Notes under the pieces: model-generated
What the model saw: only the letters and a program-made list of their open reading frames with translations
What the model was told of the DNA's origin: nothing
The model's database searches: none
Assembly: GCF_000002425.4 (NCBI RefSeq)
Contig: NC_037276.1
Coordinates: 64,216 to 128,215 of the forward strand
Reading direction: 5' to 3'
From: Physcomitrium patens
Taxonomy: Eukaryota > Streptophyta > Bryopsida > Funariales > Funariaceae
DNA length: 64,000 nt
Made by a program: the position numbers and the translations under genes
Shown: positions 53,539 through 64,000 of the stretch, in pieces
How positions within the stretch are numbered: the stretch's first letter is position 1
How the letters are laid out: the number at the start of each line of letters is the position of its first letter

Positions 53539-54510
53539 GTTGCAATAATAAAGTAGTAATGACTGCTTCCTTCAACCTATCAAAGATACTTTGCTGCTCT
53601 AGTTTTCATTCAAATGAAGCACCTGTCTCCAATAGGTTTGTCAATGAGGCAACAATGTATGCAAATTGCCAAACAAAATGGTGACAATATCTAGCAAGGC
53701 CTAAAAATAAGCAAACTTCAAAAGAATCTTTAGAAGTTGGTGAATCCTCCAATGATTTTATTTTATCTTACTCTATACACACGCCTTTGGAAGACACCAT
53801 ATATCCCAAAAAGATGACTTCCAATTTTCAAAATTCATATTTTTATTGCTTGCAATAGAAGCGACTATCTTGTAATTGATATATCACTTTTCATAGATGT
53901 TACTCATACTCTTAAAAGATTTTATTATATATAATGATATTATCAATATAGACAACTATATACTTGTCCAAAAGGTCCCAAAATAATCTATTCATGTGAC
54001 CTATAAAAGATGTTAGAGCATTGGTGAGGCCAAACGATAAAACCAATTATTCAAAATCTTTATAGTACATACAAAATGCCATCTTCTCTATACCCTATCT
54101 TGCAATAGGTATCTGTCGATAGCCATTCCAAAGATCTATTTTATTAAAGATGGTTGCACCTCAAAGTTGATTAAGAAGATTATTCACGCATAGAAGTAGA
54201 TATGCATTCTTAACAATCATCTTATTGAAGTCTCAATAGTTAATGTAAAGCCGAAGTCCACTATTTTTTTGGATGCAAAGAATACATGTGCTCCCTATGG
54301 TGATGTACTTTTTTAAATGAGGCCTTTTACTAAGAATTTATTTAATGACTTTCATAGGTCTTTAAGTTCTTTTGGTGCTATGTAATAAATTGGCCAACTT
54401 GTTGGTTTGAGTCAAGCAATAGTTTTATTTGAAAGGAAGAATCTTAATAAAGAGACATGCTACTAGGTAGGTTGGTTGAAAAGACATCTTGATATTCCTA
54501 TATGAATTGA
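53539..54510 (-). pseudogene. Element D reverse transcriptase
   Basis: Minus strand: DKYIVVYIDNIIIYN (about 53930, the second Asp of YIDD changed to Asn), EVIFLGYMVSSKGV, CLFLGLARYCHHFV and ASLTNLLETGASFE near 53640. It ends abruptly at the LTR of G (54520) on one side and at the solo LTR on the other. Confidence 0.75.
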
Positions 54511-54519
54511 TTTGTCCAT

Positions 54520-55662
54520 TATTATACTATAATTGCTTATAATATGTAAAAATTAATTAAAATATATATTATATTTTTAAGTCTTGATGTAGATTAAAGT
54601 GATTAGTAAGTAAATTTAAAGAGAGTTGATATAAGAAAATTTATTTGGAGGTTTATCTATTTTGATTATAGTATTTATATTAAGTAGGATTTAGATATTT
54701 AGTATAAAGCTTAAGAAAAGGTTCGAGTCTAAAGATGAAAATCTAAACTATTAAGAGGCTTATTGAAAAAGATGAAAGCAAGGTATGGTTGGATGAAAGC
54801 AAGGGGTGAAGGCCTTCATCCCTATTGGTCGAATGTCATATCCAATGGGCTTCAAGGAGGCTACTTGACGCCTTATTAGGAATTAGGATTTCTTTTCTAA
54901 GATCATTTGAGCTTTAGAGGCTAGGATCAGCAAGTTTAGGTTTTTGGATACGGTTTGAGTAAAAATTTTATGTGATTTTGAGTCTTTATGAAGGAGTTAT
55001 AGATGCTCAAAGTTAAGGTGTCAATTTTGTATCTATTGTCACTCTTTGAGGCATAACATACACTTACAAAGAGTAACAAAGAATTAGCGACTAGAGTTGA
55101 AAAGAAAACTTTCTTAGCTAAACTTTTTATATATTGTTTGAAGAATTTTAAGTCTAGATAAAGGAGTTATAGGGCGTTGACGACAATATATGTAATTCAA
55201 AGACAATAAGTGAATTGTTTTATTGATAACAATGGTTGGAGCCATATCTTAAATTTTTGGACGAATTTTTTACTCAAAATTTCTATAAGTATGTGTTATT
55301 AGGTCAAAAAGCTATAGATTAAAGTTTCATGGTATTTGAGCATTTCTTTTATGAGATATGAAGAAAATTGCATGCAGGTATATGTAAGCAAGGATTTGAA
55401 GCTATTATTAGGATTTTGACAATATCTTAAGATTTGTAATAAATTTGTAGTTGAAATTTGTTTTGGTAGTTGTTGAAAGTATATCACTACTTTATGTAAA
55501 ATTTTAGTTTGTTCAAATAGTCCAATCATGAGATATAAACTATTGAAGTTTGGAAAAAATTTCCATAAGGATATATATAAGTTTTTAAGATATTTTATGA
55601 CATATTTGGATGTTTTTTTTATACTTAGGCTTGTGTATTGATGTAAATTTTTTCAAAGAAAA

Positions 55663-55699
<37 letters not shown>

Positions 55700-55740
55700 C
55701 TTGGAACTTTAATATTTTAGATTAGATTGAATATTTAGTG
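54520..55740 (+). repeat. LTR of element G (copy 3 of the G family)
   Basis: Inverted relative to the copy at 15590-16795 and to 49500-50880. A (TA)n run of about 30 bases lies near its inner end (55666-55697). Confidence 0.66.
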
Positions 55741-55846
55741 GCAGTCAAAAGTCTTAGCGCTTTTTTGAGGCAAACTCTCTCTACTTAGACATATTGGTGC
55801 TTCTATAGAGAGAGCCTTAAAGCACTGAGTTTCTCAACAAGTTAGA

Positions 55847-56638
55847 ATGGGAGATCAAATCTAAGAGTTTGTATTAGCAAGTGGCATGGATGCCTATGAT
55901 TTATTTAGGGTATTTACTCAATTTATGGAAGAAAGACAATATGTGCATGGGAAAGATAGAAATACCACTAGAGCTTTACAAGTAGTAGTAGATAAGGTTG
56001 AAGGTTTGATGGAAGGAACATCACTAAGTTCTTGAGGATTTATAGATGTGAAATGAAGGTGCATCAAGTTTCAGAAATAAAAATGATTACCACCTATGAT
56101 TTGGTAATCGTACTAGAAATCAGGGAGAGGGTGCAAGAATTGTATATTAAGAATTTATCATAGAAGAAATTTGAAGAACTCTTGAAAGATGAATTTTTTG
56201 AGAAAGATTTAGAAAGAATGAAAAAATAGATTTTTTGGAGTGGATTGAGGAAAGACTAGGGAATCAAATGGCTCCAAATGAATTAAATAGGAAATTTGAG
56301 ACTAAATTTGGACAATTACTATGATAAGAGAGGTAGCTTTTGGAAACAAAAAAAAATTGGATTATTCTTACAAATAATTAATGAATATTTAGAAGACAAG
56401 CTGCTCTTTTATCTAGCACATAAGACATCTAAGAGTGATTTTACTAATAATTAGAGACTAGTAAAGAAGAAAATGGGGCTTTTGGCTAAGCAATAGAAGA
56501 TTAAGACTTGTGATTTAATATCAAGGTTGGAACTAATGCTTACATCTTAGAATCAAGTGCCACTTCAAAAGATGATCAAGTTTGTTAAGGATGGTACTCT
56601 TGAAAAATTGATCAAAAGCATACAAGATTTTATACCAA
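55847..56638 (+). pseudogene. gag-like frame of element G
   Basis: Begins ATGGGAGATCAA (MGDQI) and reads SGMDAYDLFRVFTQFMEER, then RALQVVVDKVEGL, ITKFLRIYRCEM and LVIVLEIRERVQEL, later KRSNE-like polar sequence and TLEKLIKSIQDF. Element E's gag has matching segments (FEAFALFMQG, KALQAVVDKIDQ, DITKYLMYYVKEIELKHV). Stops and frame changes are present. Confidence 0.68.
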
Positions 56639-57010
56639 TGAAACAGAACTAGTCTATATTAAAAAACTAAGACCTTTTTAATCTATAGCAACATAAAGCC
56701 TCATCACAAAGTAAGATAAATTAGACTAGAAAAAACTAATCAAAACTAAAGAAAATAGGACATGAAAGATAAAAGTGAGCAAATAGAAATAGAAAAAAAT
56801 AAAACAAAATAGAACTAAATAGAAAGATCCAAAACCAAATTTTATTAAGAAAAAAGGTCCAAAGCCATATCTGACTAGATATCCCAAAAGGCCTTGGTCA
56901 GTCCTATTTATACTTTATTCTATTATCTTAGACTTTCTAAAATTTTCTTAGATGATAGACCTTACTTAAATAACTAACTTAAACTCCATCTATAATAGTT
57001 TGGATGTATT
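56639..57010 (-). repeat. Partial 5' LTR of element D
   Basis: Aligns with 47828-48170. The remaining about 230 bases of the LTR are absent, and element C sequence follows directly. Confidence 0.68.
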
Positions 57011-57019
57011 TATCTTATG

Positions 57020-57466
57020 GTTTTTTACTTGCCTAGTAGAATCTTTGACTAAATTATAGAAAAAATTAAGATTGCAAGAAATCTAGTCTATTTAAGAGTT
57101 ATATCTTTTAATGATAATAATCCTAAAATAATTGGATTAGAAAGAGATCTAATTATATTAAATATTACTAAACTATTATGACTACTAGTTGCTACTTCTA
57201 TAGGAATAATTTCATATATAACATCCTCAAAAGATAATGAATTACCATCTAGTACTTCTATATTTTTTTTTAGGTTTGATTTTCTTAAGTAAAGTTATAT
57301 CATGTTTTTTGACAAAGCCTTCATCTATAAAACAAGTTGAGACTTTTGAATCCAATAAGGCTAAGACTTTGTGATTTTTTAGTCCTAAGTAAACTTCTAT
57401 TATAAAAAAAAGTGAAGGATCAGAGGAGAGAATAGGACCTTTACTTGGATTTGCATTAGATTCCAA
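57020..57466 (-). pseudogene. Protease region of element C
   Basis: Minus strand: ANPSKGPILSSDPSLFF, then LALLDSKVSTCFIDEGFVKKH, where the DSG of A and B is DSK, and further HNSLVIFNIIRS and NPIILG. It matches element B over the same stretch. Confidence 0.8.
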
Positions 57467-57479
57467 TCGTACGGTCTCT

Positions 57480-58470
57480 ATTATAGCTATAAAGACTCAT
57501 TTTTTGATATATTGTTCTTTTAGATAACCATGCTCTTTATTTTATGATTGCATTATTTTTTTGGATAATATTGAGTAGTATGTTTGGATTCTCTACAATA
57601 TAGGCACAAACTTTCTTAGCAACAACAAACCTTTTCTTTCTCAATAAGAAATTTAAAATATACTATATCAATTTGCATTAATTTTGGTTTTGATGAATAA
57701 GTTTCTAAAAACTTAGGAACTGCCATCATTACTTGACTTGTCCTCTCTAATCAAATCTTTGTTCTTGATACCTTTCAAATAATCAATTGTTATGTGTAAT
57801 GGCTTAAGAAATAAATTATTTCAAAGATTTTTCTTTTGGCATTGTCAATAACAAATCTTCGATGTTATCCTTCAACACATATCAAAATTGATTGATGAAG
57901 ACTTTATCATTTTAATCCATGTTGCAAGCAAAGTTTTGGAATTCTACAACATATATAGTTGCTAACCATGATCCTTGTCATAAAGATAAGAACTTAATCT
58001 TTATTATTATTTTTAATTGCTTTTTTCAAATATGGTCGTAAATATTTTTAATAATGAATTCAAATCATAAAAGAATTATAAATTCTTTTCTATCAAAGAT
58101 ACAAATTAAGAAAGATCACTTTAAGATAGAAGTGCGCCTATGAATTTAACTTGAGAAAATCCATTAGAATATTTGAAGAGATACAACTTTAGGTAGAGTT
58201 TTATTTGTTGCAAAAATCTTCAAAATTTTAATTTTATCCCATCAAACTTCTTTGGCATACTAATCCTTGTCTCCATTGTACTTTTAGAAGCAAAACTTTT
58301 GAGATTTGGTTGTAAGATTGATCTATTTGCTTATTTTATAGAGGACTTAACTACTCTCTTTAAAGAAAAAAAATTAGTATTAGAAAATTAAATAATTTAT
58401 TTAAAGGTAGATAATCTACAATCTTCAAAATACAACAATCAAAGTAAAATAATTTATTCATTTCTAAAAT
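57480..58470 (-). pseudogene. gag region of element C
   Basis: Located between the 5' LTR of C and its protease on the minus strand. Reading frames are broken throughout, and pieces corresponding to the gag of A and B are recognisable only in short segments. The call rests on position and patchy similarity. Confidence 0.6.
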
Positions 58471-58505
58471 AAGATAAGAATAATTAGTTAATACTATTGT
58501 TAAAC

Positions 58506-59025
58506 TATCAAGGATATGAACTTCAAAGAACTAAGATATCAATACATTCTTGTGTTACTCAAAAAGACTAAAAAATTACTTAAAGATGATATAGTATAAA
58601 CTTGAATGGCTATTACCAATGATAAAAAGACTAGAAAGTCTTAAAAAAAGACTAAAGACTAGAAAGGAGTTGATAAGAGTGAAGAAGGCTTTATTCTTGC
58701 TTCCATGTATACTCTTAACTAGGAGCTTTATAGCAATGTCTTATAAGACCTCCAAAATATATTGACTTTGCAAGATACATATTTTAACTTATAAGGCAAG
58801 TTTTTTATATGTGAACTATTTGAATAACTTGTTCTATAAACTATCAATACATAATAACTTGTTGACCAAATTTCTAATCCACCAATCAATTAAACATACA
58901 TATAAAATCAAAACAACATCTATGAAGCTTCTAAGAAGCTTTTTTAAAAAATATTATGAAATAAATCTACTTTTAATTATTTCTACTTAATCATATAGGA
59001 AAATATTAGATTAAATATGTATATC
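58506..59025 (-). repeat. 5' LTR of element C
   Basis: Partner of 44432-44958. Its terminal bases near 59020-59028 do not match the partner cleanly, probably because element E inserted at or beside the end. Confidence 0.78.
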
Positions 59026-59028
59026 TAT

Positions 59029-60444
59029 TGTTGTAATACGTAAAGTATTGATAGAGAATGCACCAGATACTTGACTATGGAAGGTAGAATGGAAATTGTA
59101 ATAACAAAATCCTAATTCTAATAGAATATTAAATAAATTCTAATTAAATTTTAACAATGATAAGCAAGCTTTAATCAAATTTAAAAGAAACCTTAAAGAA
59201 ATTATAAATGAAATAAGAAGAAATCTTAAAAGACTTTAAAGAAATCTACAACAAACTTTAAAATAATCCTTAAGAGATTCTAAAAAATATTAAAATAATC
59301 ACAATATATCTTAAATAAATCTCAAAGAATTTCTAATTTAATCCCATTTGAAATCCTAATGGACTTCAATCAAATCCTAGACAAATTCTACATCCTAAAT
59401 CAAACGTTAAGGTAGTTTAGAACCATAATACCTTTTGATTAAACTGCTGATTTTGTTTAAAATTTTATACACCTACCAATCTTTTAGTTATAAATAAGTA
59501 CAACAAATTTGAAGCCAGTCACACTTACCAAATGGAAGAAAAATCTTAAAATTTTCTTGGATGTTGGTCAGCCTCCTTCTCCAATCTTAATATTGGTCTT
59601 CTAGTGCTAACATCTCTCTTTTGAATTGTTTAATTGACCTAAAAATTCTTTTATACATAAGAAAATAAGTCTACTATCTATATATAAATTTCACTTCAAT
59701 CCAACTAGTAGATTATAAGAAATCTTAGAAACCCTCATTAGACCTAAAATTCTATTTTTTGAGACCTTGATCCATTTAAACCTCAATAATCTTGAATTCA
59801 ACTATTAGATCAAGCTAAAATTTATAATACATATTAAATACGATTATAACCATTAACTTAAAAAATTTCACTTATAGATCTACTACAAAACTCTTGAAAT
59901 TGTCTAAAATATCAATCCTATTTTATTTGACAAAAATCCGAGTCATCTAAAATAATCTTGAATTTGTAAAGCTCTTATAAAGTCATTACTAATTCAAATC
60001 AAACAAAACCAATGCTTATAGAAACCTTATCTAGTCTGCTTTCAAATCTCTCCTTTGATTTACAAAAGAACCCTAAAATCACTGTAGGTGTACAATTTTG
60101 TGCCTCGAGGTCTGATTATGATCCTAGTTAACAACTAGTCTTCTTTAGGTATTAATGCTTGGCTTCTTGAGGTAAATTTTGCTGAAATCTACTCTTAACT
60201 CTCTCTTATACATATTTGTATCATTTAATTTTTGAATTTATTTATTTTTGTTTTATTTAAGGTCCTACAAAAATAAATAGAAGTCCATTTTATAAAAGGT
60301 AATATTAGTACTTTTTAATTTTACTACTCTTTTAACTAATATTTATATTTCTAAGATAATTTGCTATAATATTTTGAACTAAAATATTCTATAATATAAT
60401 AATTTTTACATTCTTTCACCTATTAATCATATTGTATCACAACA
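59029..60444 (-). repeat. 3' LTR of element E
   Basis: About 1.4 kb with termini TGTTGT...ACAACA. Its reverse complement aligns with the solo LTR at 51706-53538. Confidence 0.75.
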
Positions 60445-60839
60445 GCATAAAAAAATATCCATAGACTTTTGTACGGATTTTCTTAAATTCTTGATCTATC
60501 CAACCTACTTATCACTTTAATGTACTTAAATACTCTCCAAAATCTTTCTATTCATCTATATATAAATCTCTTAAAACTATTTCTAATAATATATTCAAAC
60601 ATATACCTTCTTCTTTTGATAATACATTAATATGAAATTTTGTATCCATATCATCTTCCAAATCAATCATCTCTTCTTCATCATAATACCTTCCTCTTCA
60701 TAACATATCTCCAACCAAATTTTTATTCTCTGCAATGTATTTAAATTCTGAATTCATAGATTTGATATATGCTATCTATCTTAATATAGCAATATCAGGA
60801 GTTGAACAACTTGTAATCATACCTAATAAAGATAAATAA

Positions 60840-61275
60840 TATATTTCTATAACTACTGATATTCTAATCAAATACTCTTTTTCATTTTTCATAGCTATTA
60901 CTACACTTCATAATTCTCTTTTGATTTGTGGATATGCTCTTTGCCTAGTATTCAAAACCTTTGTTCTAAAACTTACTACATATCTATTTTCTTATTCATC
61001 ATCTTATCCAACTACTCAACTTATTCTAATTGGAGCTGCATTAATTATTAATACTATTGACCTTCCACCTTCATAATTTACTTTCTTCAAAGTTGGAGGT
61101 GAAAAAAGAAGTTCTTTTAATTTTTTTATAGCTTTCCTTTGTTCTTCTTTTCATTGGAATTTTTATTCTTTCTTAATAATTCATACAATGGATCTGCTAT
61201 ATGTGCAAAATGAGATATCCATATATGATAGAAAATACATGCTCCTAAAAATCTTCTTACTTCTATTGTATTTGC
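60840..61275 (-). pseudogene. RT thumb and RNase H remnants of element E
   Basis: Minus strand, immediately after the protease: IEVRRFLGACIFYHIWISHF then AHIADPLYELL. This is the RT thumb/connection segment (E.R.FLG...YYR.WI..FA.IA.PLY.L) that precedes RNase H. Below it frames are broken. No RT catalytic core lies upstream. Confidence 0.7.
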
Positions 61276-61506
61276 TCATTCTTTCATCCCATCTTGATTT
61301 CTTATTCTTGCATAGGCTGAGCCATCATCTATTACCTTTGTTTGCATTTGTATGGGAGTAGTATATAATTGTTCCGATATTATAGGATATATAGACATAT
61401 CTTGTACAAAGAAATTTTGTTTAAGAATAACATCTTCTAACGTCACTTTGATATTTGGACAAGTTCCATACAAATCTCCATTTGAATTGTTTGCTATTCT
61501 TATCAT
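61276..61506 (-). pseudogene. Retropepsin-like protease segment of element E
   Basis: Open frame with LYGTCPNIKVTLEDVIL, FFVQDMSIYPIISEQLY and KVIDDGSAYARIRNQDG. This is the C-terminal half of the protease-like domain of a gypsy lineage I know from non-seed plants and fungi (G.CPNV...I......FFVQ......ILG.P......K...DGSAYA). The active-site Asp would lie upstream, in a decayed part. Confidence 0.65.
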
Positions 61507-61985
61507 CTACCCATGTTCAGTATTAGTAGGCCATTTTCTTTTGTAATACAATTCTTTTGATATCAAATTGATTTTAAAACCATGATCAATTAATGCTACA
61601 ATTAGTTCTTTTAAATCTCCCAATTTTATCAAATTTTTTATAGTAGCCCTTGTCTAATGACTTCTAGAATAATAATTAAAAGCTTGAATGATATTATCAT
61701 TTTTTGTAAATCTTACTTACAAGACATCTCCAAAATTTTACATTTCATCTTCTTCATCTTTATTGCTTTCTATTGTTCTTGTTTCTTATGCATTTGTTAT
61801 AATAGTAACTCTTAGAAATTTTTATTTTCTCTTTATTGTATCAATAATAATTTCATGAAATTCACACTTTGCAATTCTTAGAATTTCACCATTTGTGAAT
61901 TCAATCTTTCTACTTAAAATCTGCTCCTCCAATACCTTCTTTAAATCTGTAGCAACTTCAATATCTTATTGTAATTTATAAGAAT

Positions 61986-61988
<3 letters not shown>

Positions 61989-62019
<31 letters not shown>
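61989..62019 (+). repeat. 31-base poly-T tract
   Basis: Homopolymer in the decayed internal region of element E. Confidence 0.9.
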
Positions 62020-62509
62020 CTAATTTTTCTTTCTTTTGTAGAAATATTCTCTATTATCTCTTCATATATAGGATTCTTTTGTTGTCATGATTTTTCTCCC
62101 CTTATAATTTTTTTTGAAGATCCTTCATTATTTTCATCTCTCTTTCATTTTTCTTCTATTAATGTTTTATGTTGACTCCTTGCAATGTGAGTATGCACAA
62201 ATAATCCATCTACTAGATCATCCTACCGAGTAATTTGTTGAATGTTACTACCAACATGTTTAAATCATCTCTAGTAAATTTTTTTCTTTCAACATAAGTC
62301 ATTGCACTTGTCTACAAAAAACTAGATTCTTCTGAAAACTCAAGATTTATACTTAAACATTTACTAGGATTTGCTTCCACCTAATATATTGATGCTTCAC
62401 TGCTTGAGATTGTATGCACTTTAAAATCATTTTCCACAAATACCTTCATTCTTCATTTACCAAAATTTTTCTTCAATTTTTTTTCATTTTTTTTAAGTGT
62501 ATCATACCA

Positions 62510-62512
<3 letters not shown>

Positions 62513-62550
<38 letters not shown>

Positions 62551-62830
62551 CTTTACATAGCACCTCTGTAAAATCCTCACATTCCTTTCTTGAATGATTT
62601 GTGTTATCACACCACATGCACTTATGTACTACATCTTCTATTAGTGCTAATCTTTGTCTTGTTGATACTCTTGATGATTGACCCTTTTCTTCAAGTTTTC
62701 CAAATTTTATTTGCAAATCTCTCATCTCCCATATGATTTCATTGATGCCCATTTCTTCTTTCTTTGATGTAGCCATTGAAGGTTGTGTCAAAGATGTAGA
62801 ATGGATAGTAGACATTTTTACTTTAGACAC
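62513..62830 (-). pseudogene. gag CCHC knuckle of element E
   Basis: CMWCDNTNHSRKEC fits C-x2-C-x4-H-x4-C, preceded by a Lys/Glu-rich helical stretch (EEMGINEIIWEMRDLQIKF). A 33-base poly-A on the minus-strand-equivalent T run at 62515-62547 ends the open frame in poly-Phe. Confidence 0.72.
62515..62547 (+). repeat. 33-base poly-A tract
   Basis: Longest homopolymer in the window, placed just after the gag knuckle of element E. Confidence 0.9.
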
Positions 62831-62839
62831 TTATAATGG

Positions 62840-63651
62840 TCTTTGAATTTCCACCCTATCTTTTCTCTTTTCCCTTTTTGCCAACAATCCTATTGCTTCT
62901 TCTTCTTTTCAAATTTGGTGTCAATCCTTCATCTTCTTTTTCATCTTCAAGAAAGATTTCTAACTTCTCTTGCAACTCTCCATCAACCGCTTGAAGAAAG
63001 AGCTCCACTTTAGTTGGATCCAATAATTGCCTTTCCTTCTTTGATAAAGAAGAATATTACTTTTCAAACTCTCTTAATAATTCTATTGCTAGAAGATCCT
63101 TCTCTAGTCTTTCAACCCATTCAAAAAATGATTTCTTTGTAACTTGATTACTATCTTCCAAAAAAATTCATCCTTCAATACTTGAGATAATTTTTCCTAT
63201 GAACCTTTAGAATGTCCTATAATAGACCTTACATGATTTCTTATTTCTATTGCAGTAGCTAGTTCAAATAATTGAACCATCTTTCTTTTTGGAACATGCT
63301 TTAATTCTATTTCTTTTACATAGTACATTAAATACTTTGTAATGTCCTTCTCTATACATTGATCAATCTTATCTACAACTGCTTGTAATGCTTTATTTGC
63401 CATATCTTGTTTGCGCTCTTTAACTTGTTGTCCTTGCATGAATAAGGCAAAAGCCTCAAATATGTTTGTAGAATTGGGATCAAAGTACATACCTTGTCCT
63501 CTACTAATACTTCCACTTGTAGCTCTAGTCAAAACACTATCTATAGCCTTTCCTTCAACTCTCTTCTCTTTCTTTTCTATAATTGAAATAATCCAAGAAA
63601 TATTTCCAAATACCTTCTATCTCAAGCTTTTCAAGTCAAGTTCACCAAATA
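62840..63651 (-). pseudogene. gag of element E
   Basis: Minus strand from the LTR edge: IFGELDLKSLR, then TRATSGSISRGQGMYFDPN, NIFEAFALFMQGQQVKERK, ALQAVVDKIDQCIEKDITKY and a helical segment to IIGHSKGS at 63197. The frame appears open up to the LTR boundary apart from one stop, so the coding start may lie in the LTR. It is homologous to the gag of element G. Confidence 0.68.
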
Positions 63652-64000
63652 TGTCATATTACATGAAGTTTTGCTGGAGAGTGCATCAGGCACTTGGCTA
63701 TGGAAGGTAGGATGGAAATTGCAATAACAAAATCTTAATTCTAATAGAATATTAAATAAATTATAATTAAACCTTAAAATAAATATTTATAAAAAAGCTT
63801 TAATAAAATTCAAAAGAAACCTTAAAGAAATTACAAATAAAACAATCAAAAATCTTAAAAGAGTTGAAAGATAATCTACAATAAACCTTAAAAGAGTCCT
63901 TAAGAAGCACTAAAAAATATTAAAATAATCACAATATATCTTAAATAAATTTCAACCAAGTTCTAATTTAATCCTAATTGAAACCCTAATAGACTTCAAT
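63652..64000 (-). repeat. 5' LTR of element E, cut by the window edge
   Basis: Begins TGTCATATTACATG and aligns with the first about 350 bases of 59029-60444 read on plus. Confidence 0.72.

Larger units (their letters stand above)
54520..56638 (+). mobile_element. Truncated gypsy element G: LTR plus gag
   Basis: An LTR-like repeat (54520 to about 55740) is followed on the same strand by a gag-like frame (55847-56638) that stops at the LTR of D. No polymerase follows. The order LTR-gag fixes the direction as plus, opposite to D and C around it. Confidence 0.65.
47828..57010 (-). mobile_element. Gypsy element D, rearranged, nested in C
   Basis: A 578-base LTR lies at 47828-48405 and a partial copy at 56639-57010 (about 340 alignable bases). 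Both start TGAAA on the plus strand. A polypurine stretch (TGGAGGAGAATTAAC on the minus strand) adjoins the left LTR. Between the LTRs, minus-strand integrase with chromodomain-like end, RNase H and RT are found. They are broken apart by an LTR-like repeat (49500-50880), a solo LTR (51706-53538) and a plus-strand gypsy piece G (54520-56638). The gag and protease of D are missing. Confidence 0.72.
44432..59025 (-). mobile_element. Chromovirus element C, same family as B, split by D
   Basis: LTR-like copies at 44432-44958 and 58506-59025 share long stretches with each other and with the LTRs of B (for example TCAACATG, GTATATATAGAGGCAAGAG and GAGTGAAG on the minus strand). On the minus strand the 3' part (extra frame, chromodomain, integrase, RNase H, end of RT) lies at 45008-47827 and the 5' part (protease, gag) at 57020-58470. 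Element D lies between them, and about 0.5 kb of RT is missing at the break. The 59025 boundary is approximate because element E starts within a few bases. Confidence 0.82.
59029..64000 (-). mobile_element. Gypsy element E, internally deleted, runs off the window
   Basis: LTRs at 59029-60444 and from 63652 past the window end share GAGAATGCACCAG/GAGAGTGCATCAGG starts and long blocks after. On the minus strand: gag, CCHC knuckle, protease, then directly the end of RT and pieces of RNase H. The RT palm and the integrase are missing. The full extent and target duplication cannot be seen. Confidence 0.75.

Overview
This window is nuclear DNA of a land plant. It holds two intact intron-bearing host genes, one host-gene relic and roughly 45 kb of nested transposable elements. 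The host genes have short canonical GT-AG introns, and the shugoshin has the plant-type N-terminal and C-terminal motifs. The LTR retrotransposons are plant-type Ty3/gypsy chromoviruses plus one Ty1/copia, and one LTR carries a degenerate TTTAGGG-like array. A Tc1-type DD34E transposon and gypsy lineages of a type I associate with non-seed plants and fungi make a moss, liverwort or lycophyte plausible, but the species cannot be fixed from this sequence.

Layout. 1-1270: AT-rich, nothing recognised. 1.4-3.7 kb: GC-rich promoter region and a complete four-exon UBE2E-type ubiquitin-conjugating enzyme gene (2232-3720, +). 5.6-13.4 kb: decayed gypsy element 'I' (minus strand), into which a Tc1-like transposon with about 200-bp inverted repeats (6992-8990) has jumped. 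13.4-18.9 kb: unclassified decayed DNA with a pogo/Tc5-type transposase fragment and an LTR-like repeat. 18.9-34.5 kb: a copia element 'J' (minus) split by chromovirus 'B' (plus, 20048-32528, perfect TSD TAAAC), itself split by chromovirus 'A' (minus, 21694-27783, perfect TSD TTATG). 35.9-40.1 kb: a ten-exon shugoshin gene (minus). 42.65-42.96 kb: a broken SRPBCC/START-like host gene fragment. 43-64 kb: another nested stack. A decayed gypsy relic 'H' lies at its left edge. Next comes chromovirus 'C' (same family as B), split by gypsy 'D', which carries a solo LTR with the telomere-like array, an LTR-like repeat and a truncated plus-strand element 'G'. Element 'E' (minus) runs off the right edge.

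Elements A, B and C share an extra reading frame of about 115-140 codons after the chromodomain, with a conserved core (YRWL.GP.NHL.RE), which I cannot assign to a known family. The LTRs of A, B and D and the promoter side of the Tc1 element carry heat-shock elements (alternating TTC/GAA at 5-bp spacing) upstream of TATA boxes, so several unrelated transposon families here look wired to heat-shock factors. Four of the premature stops in A can be read as C-to-T or G-to-A changes by comparison with B, as expected from cytosine methylation. Everything about expression, heat response and function of the extra frame is inference.
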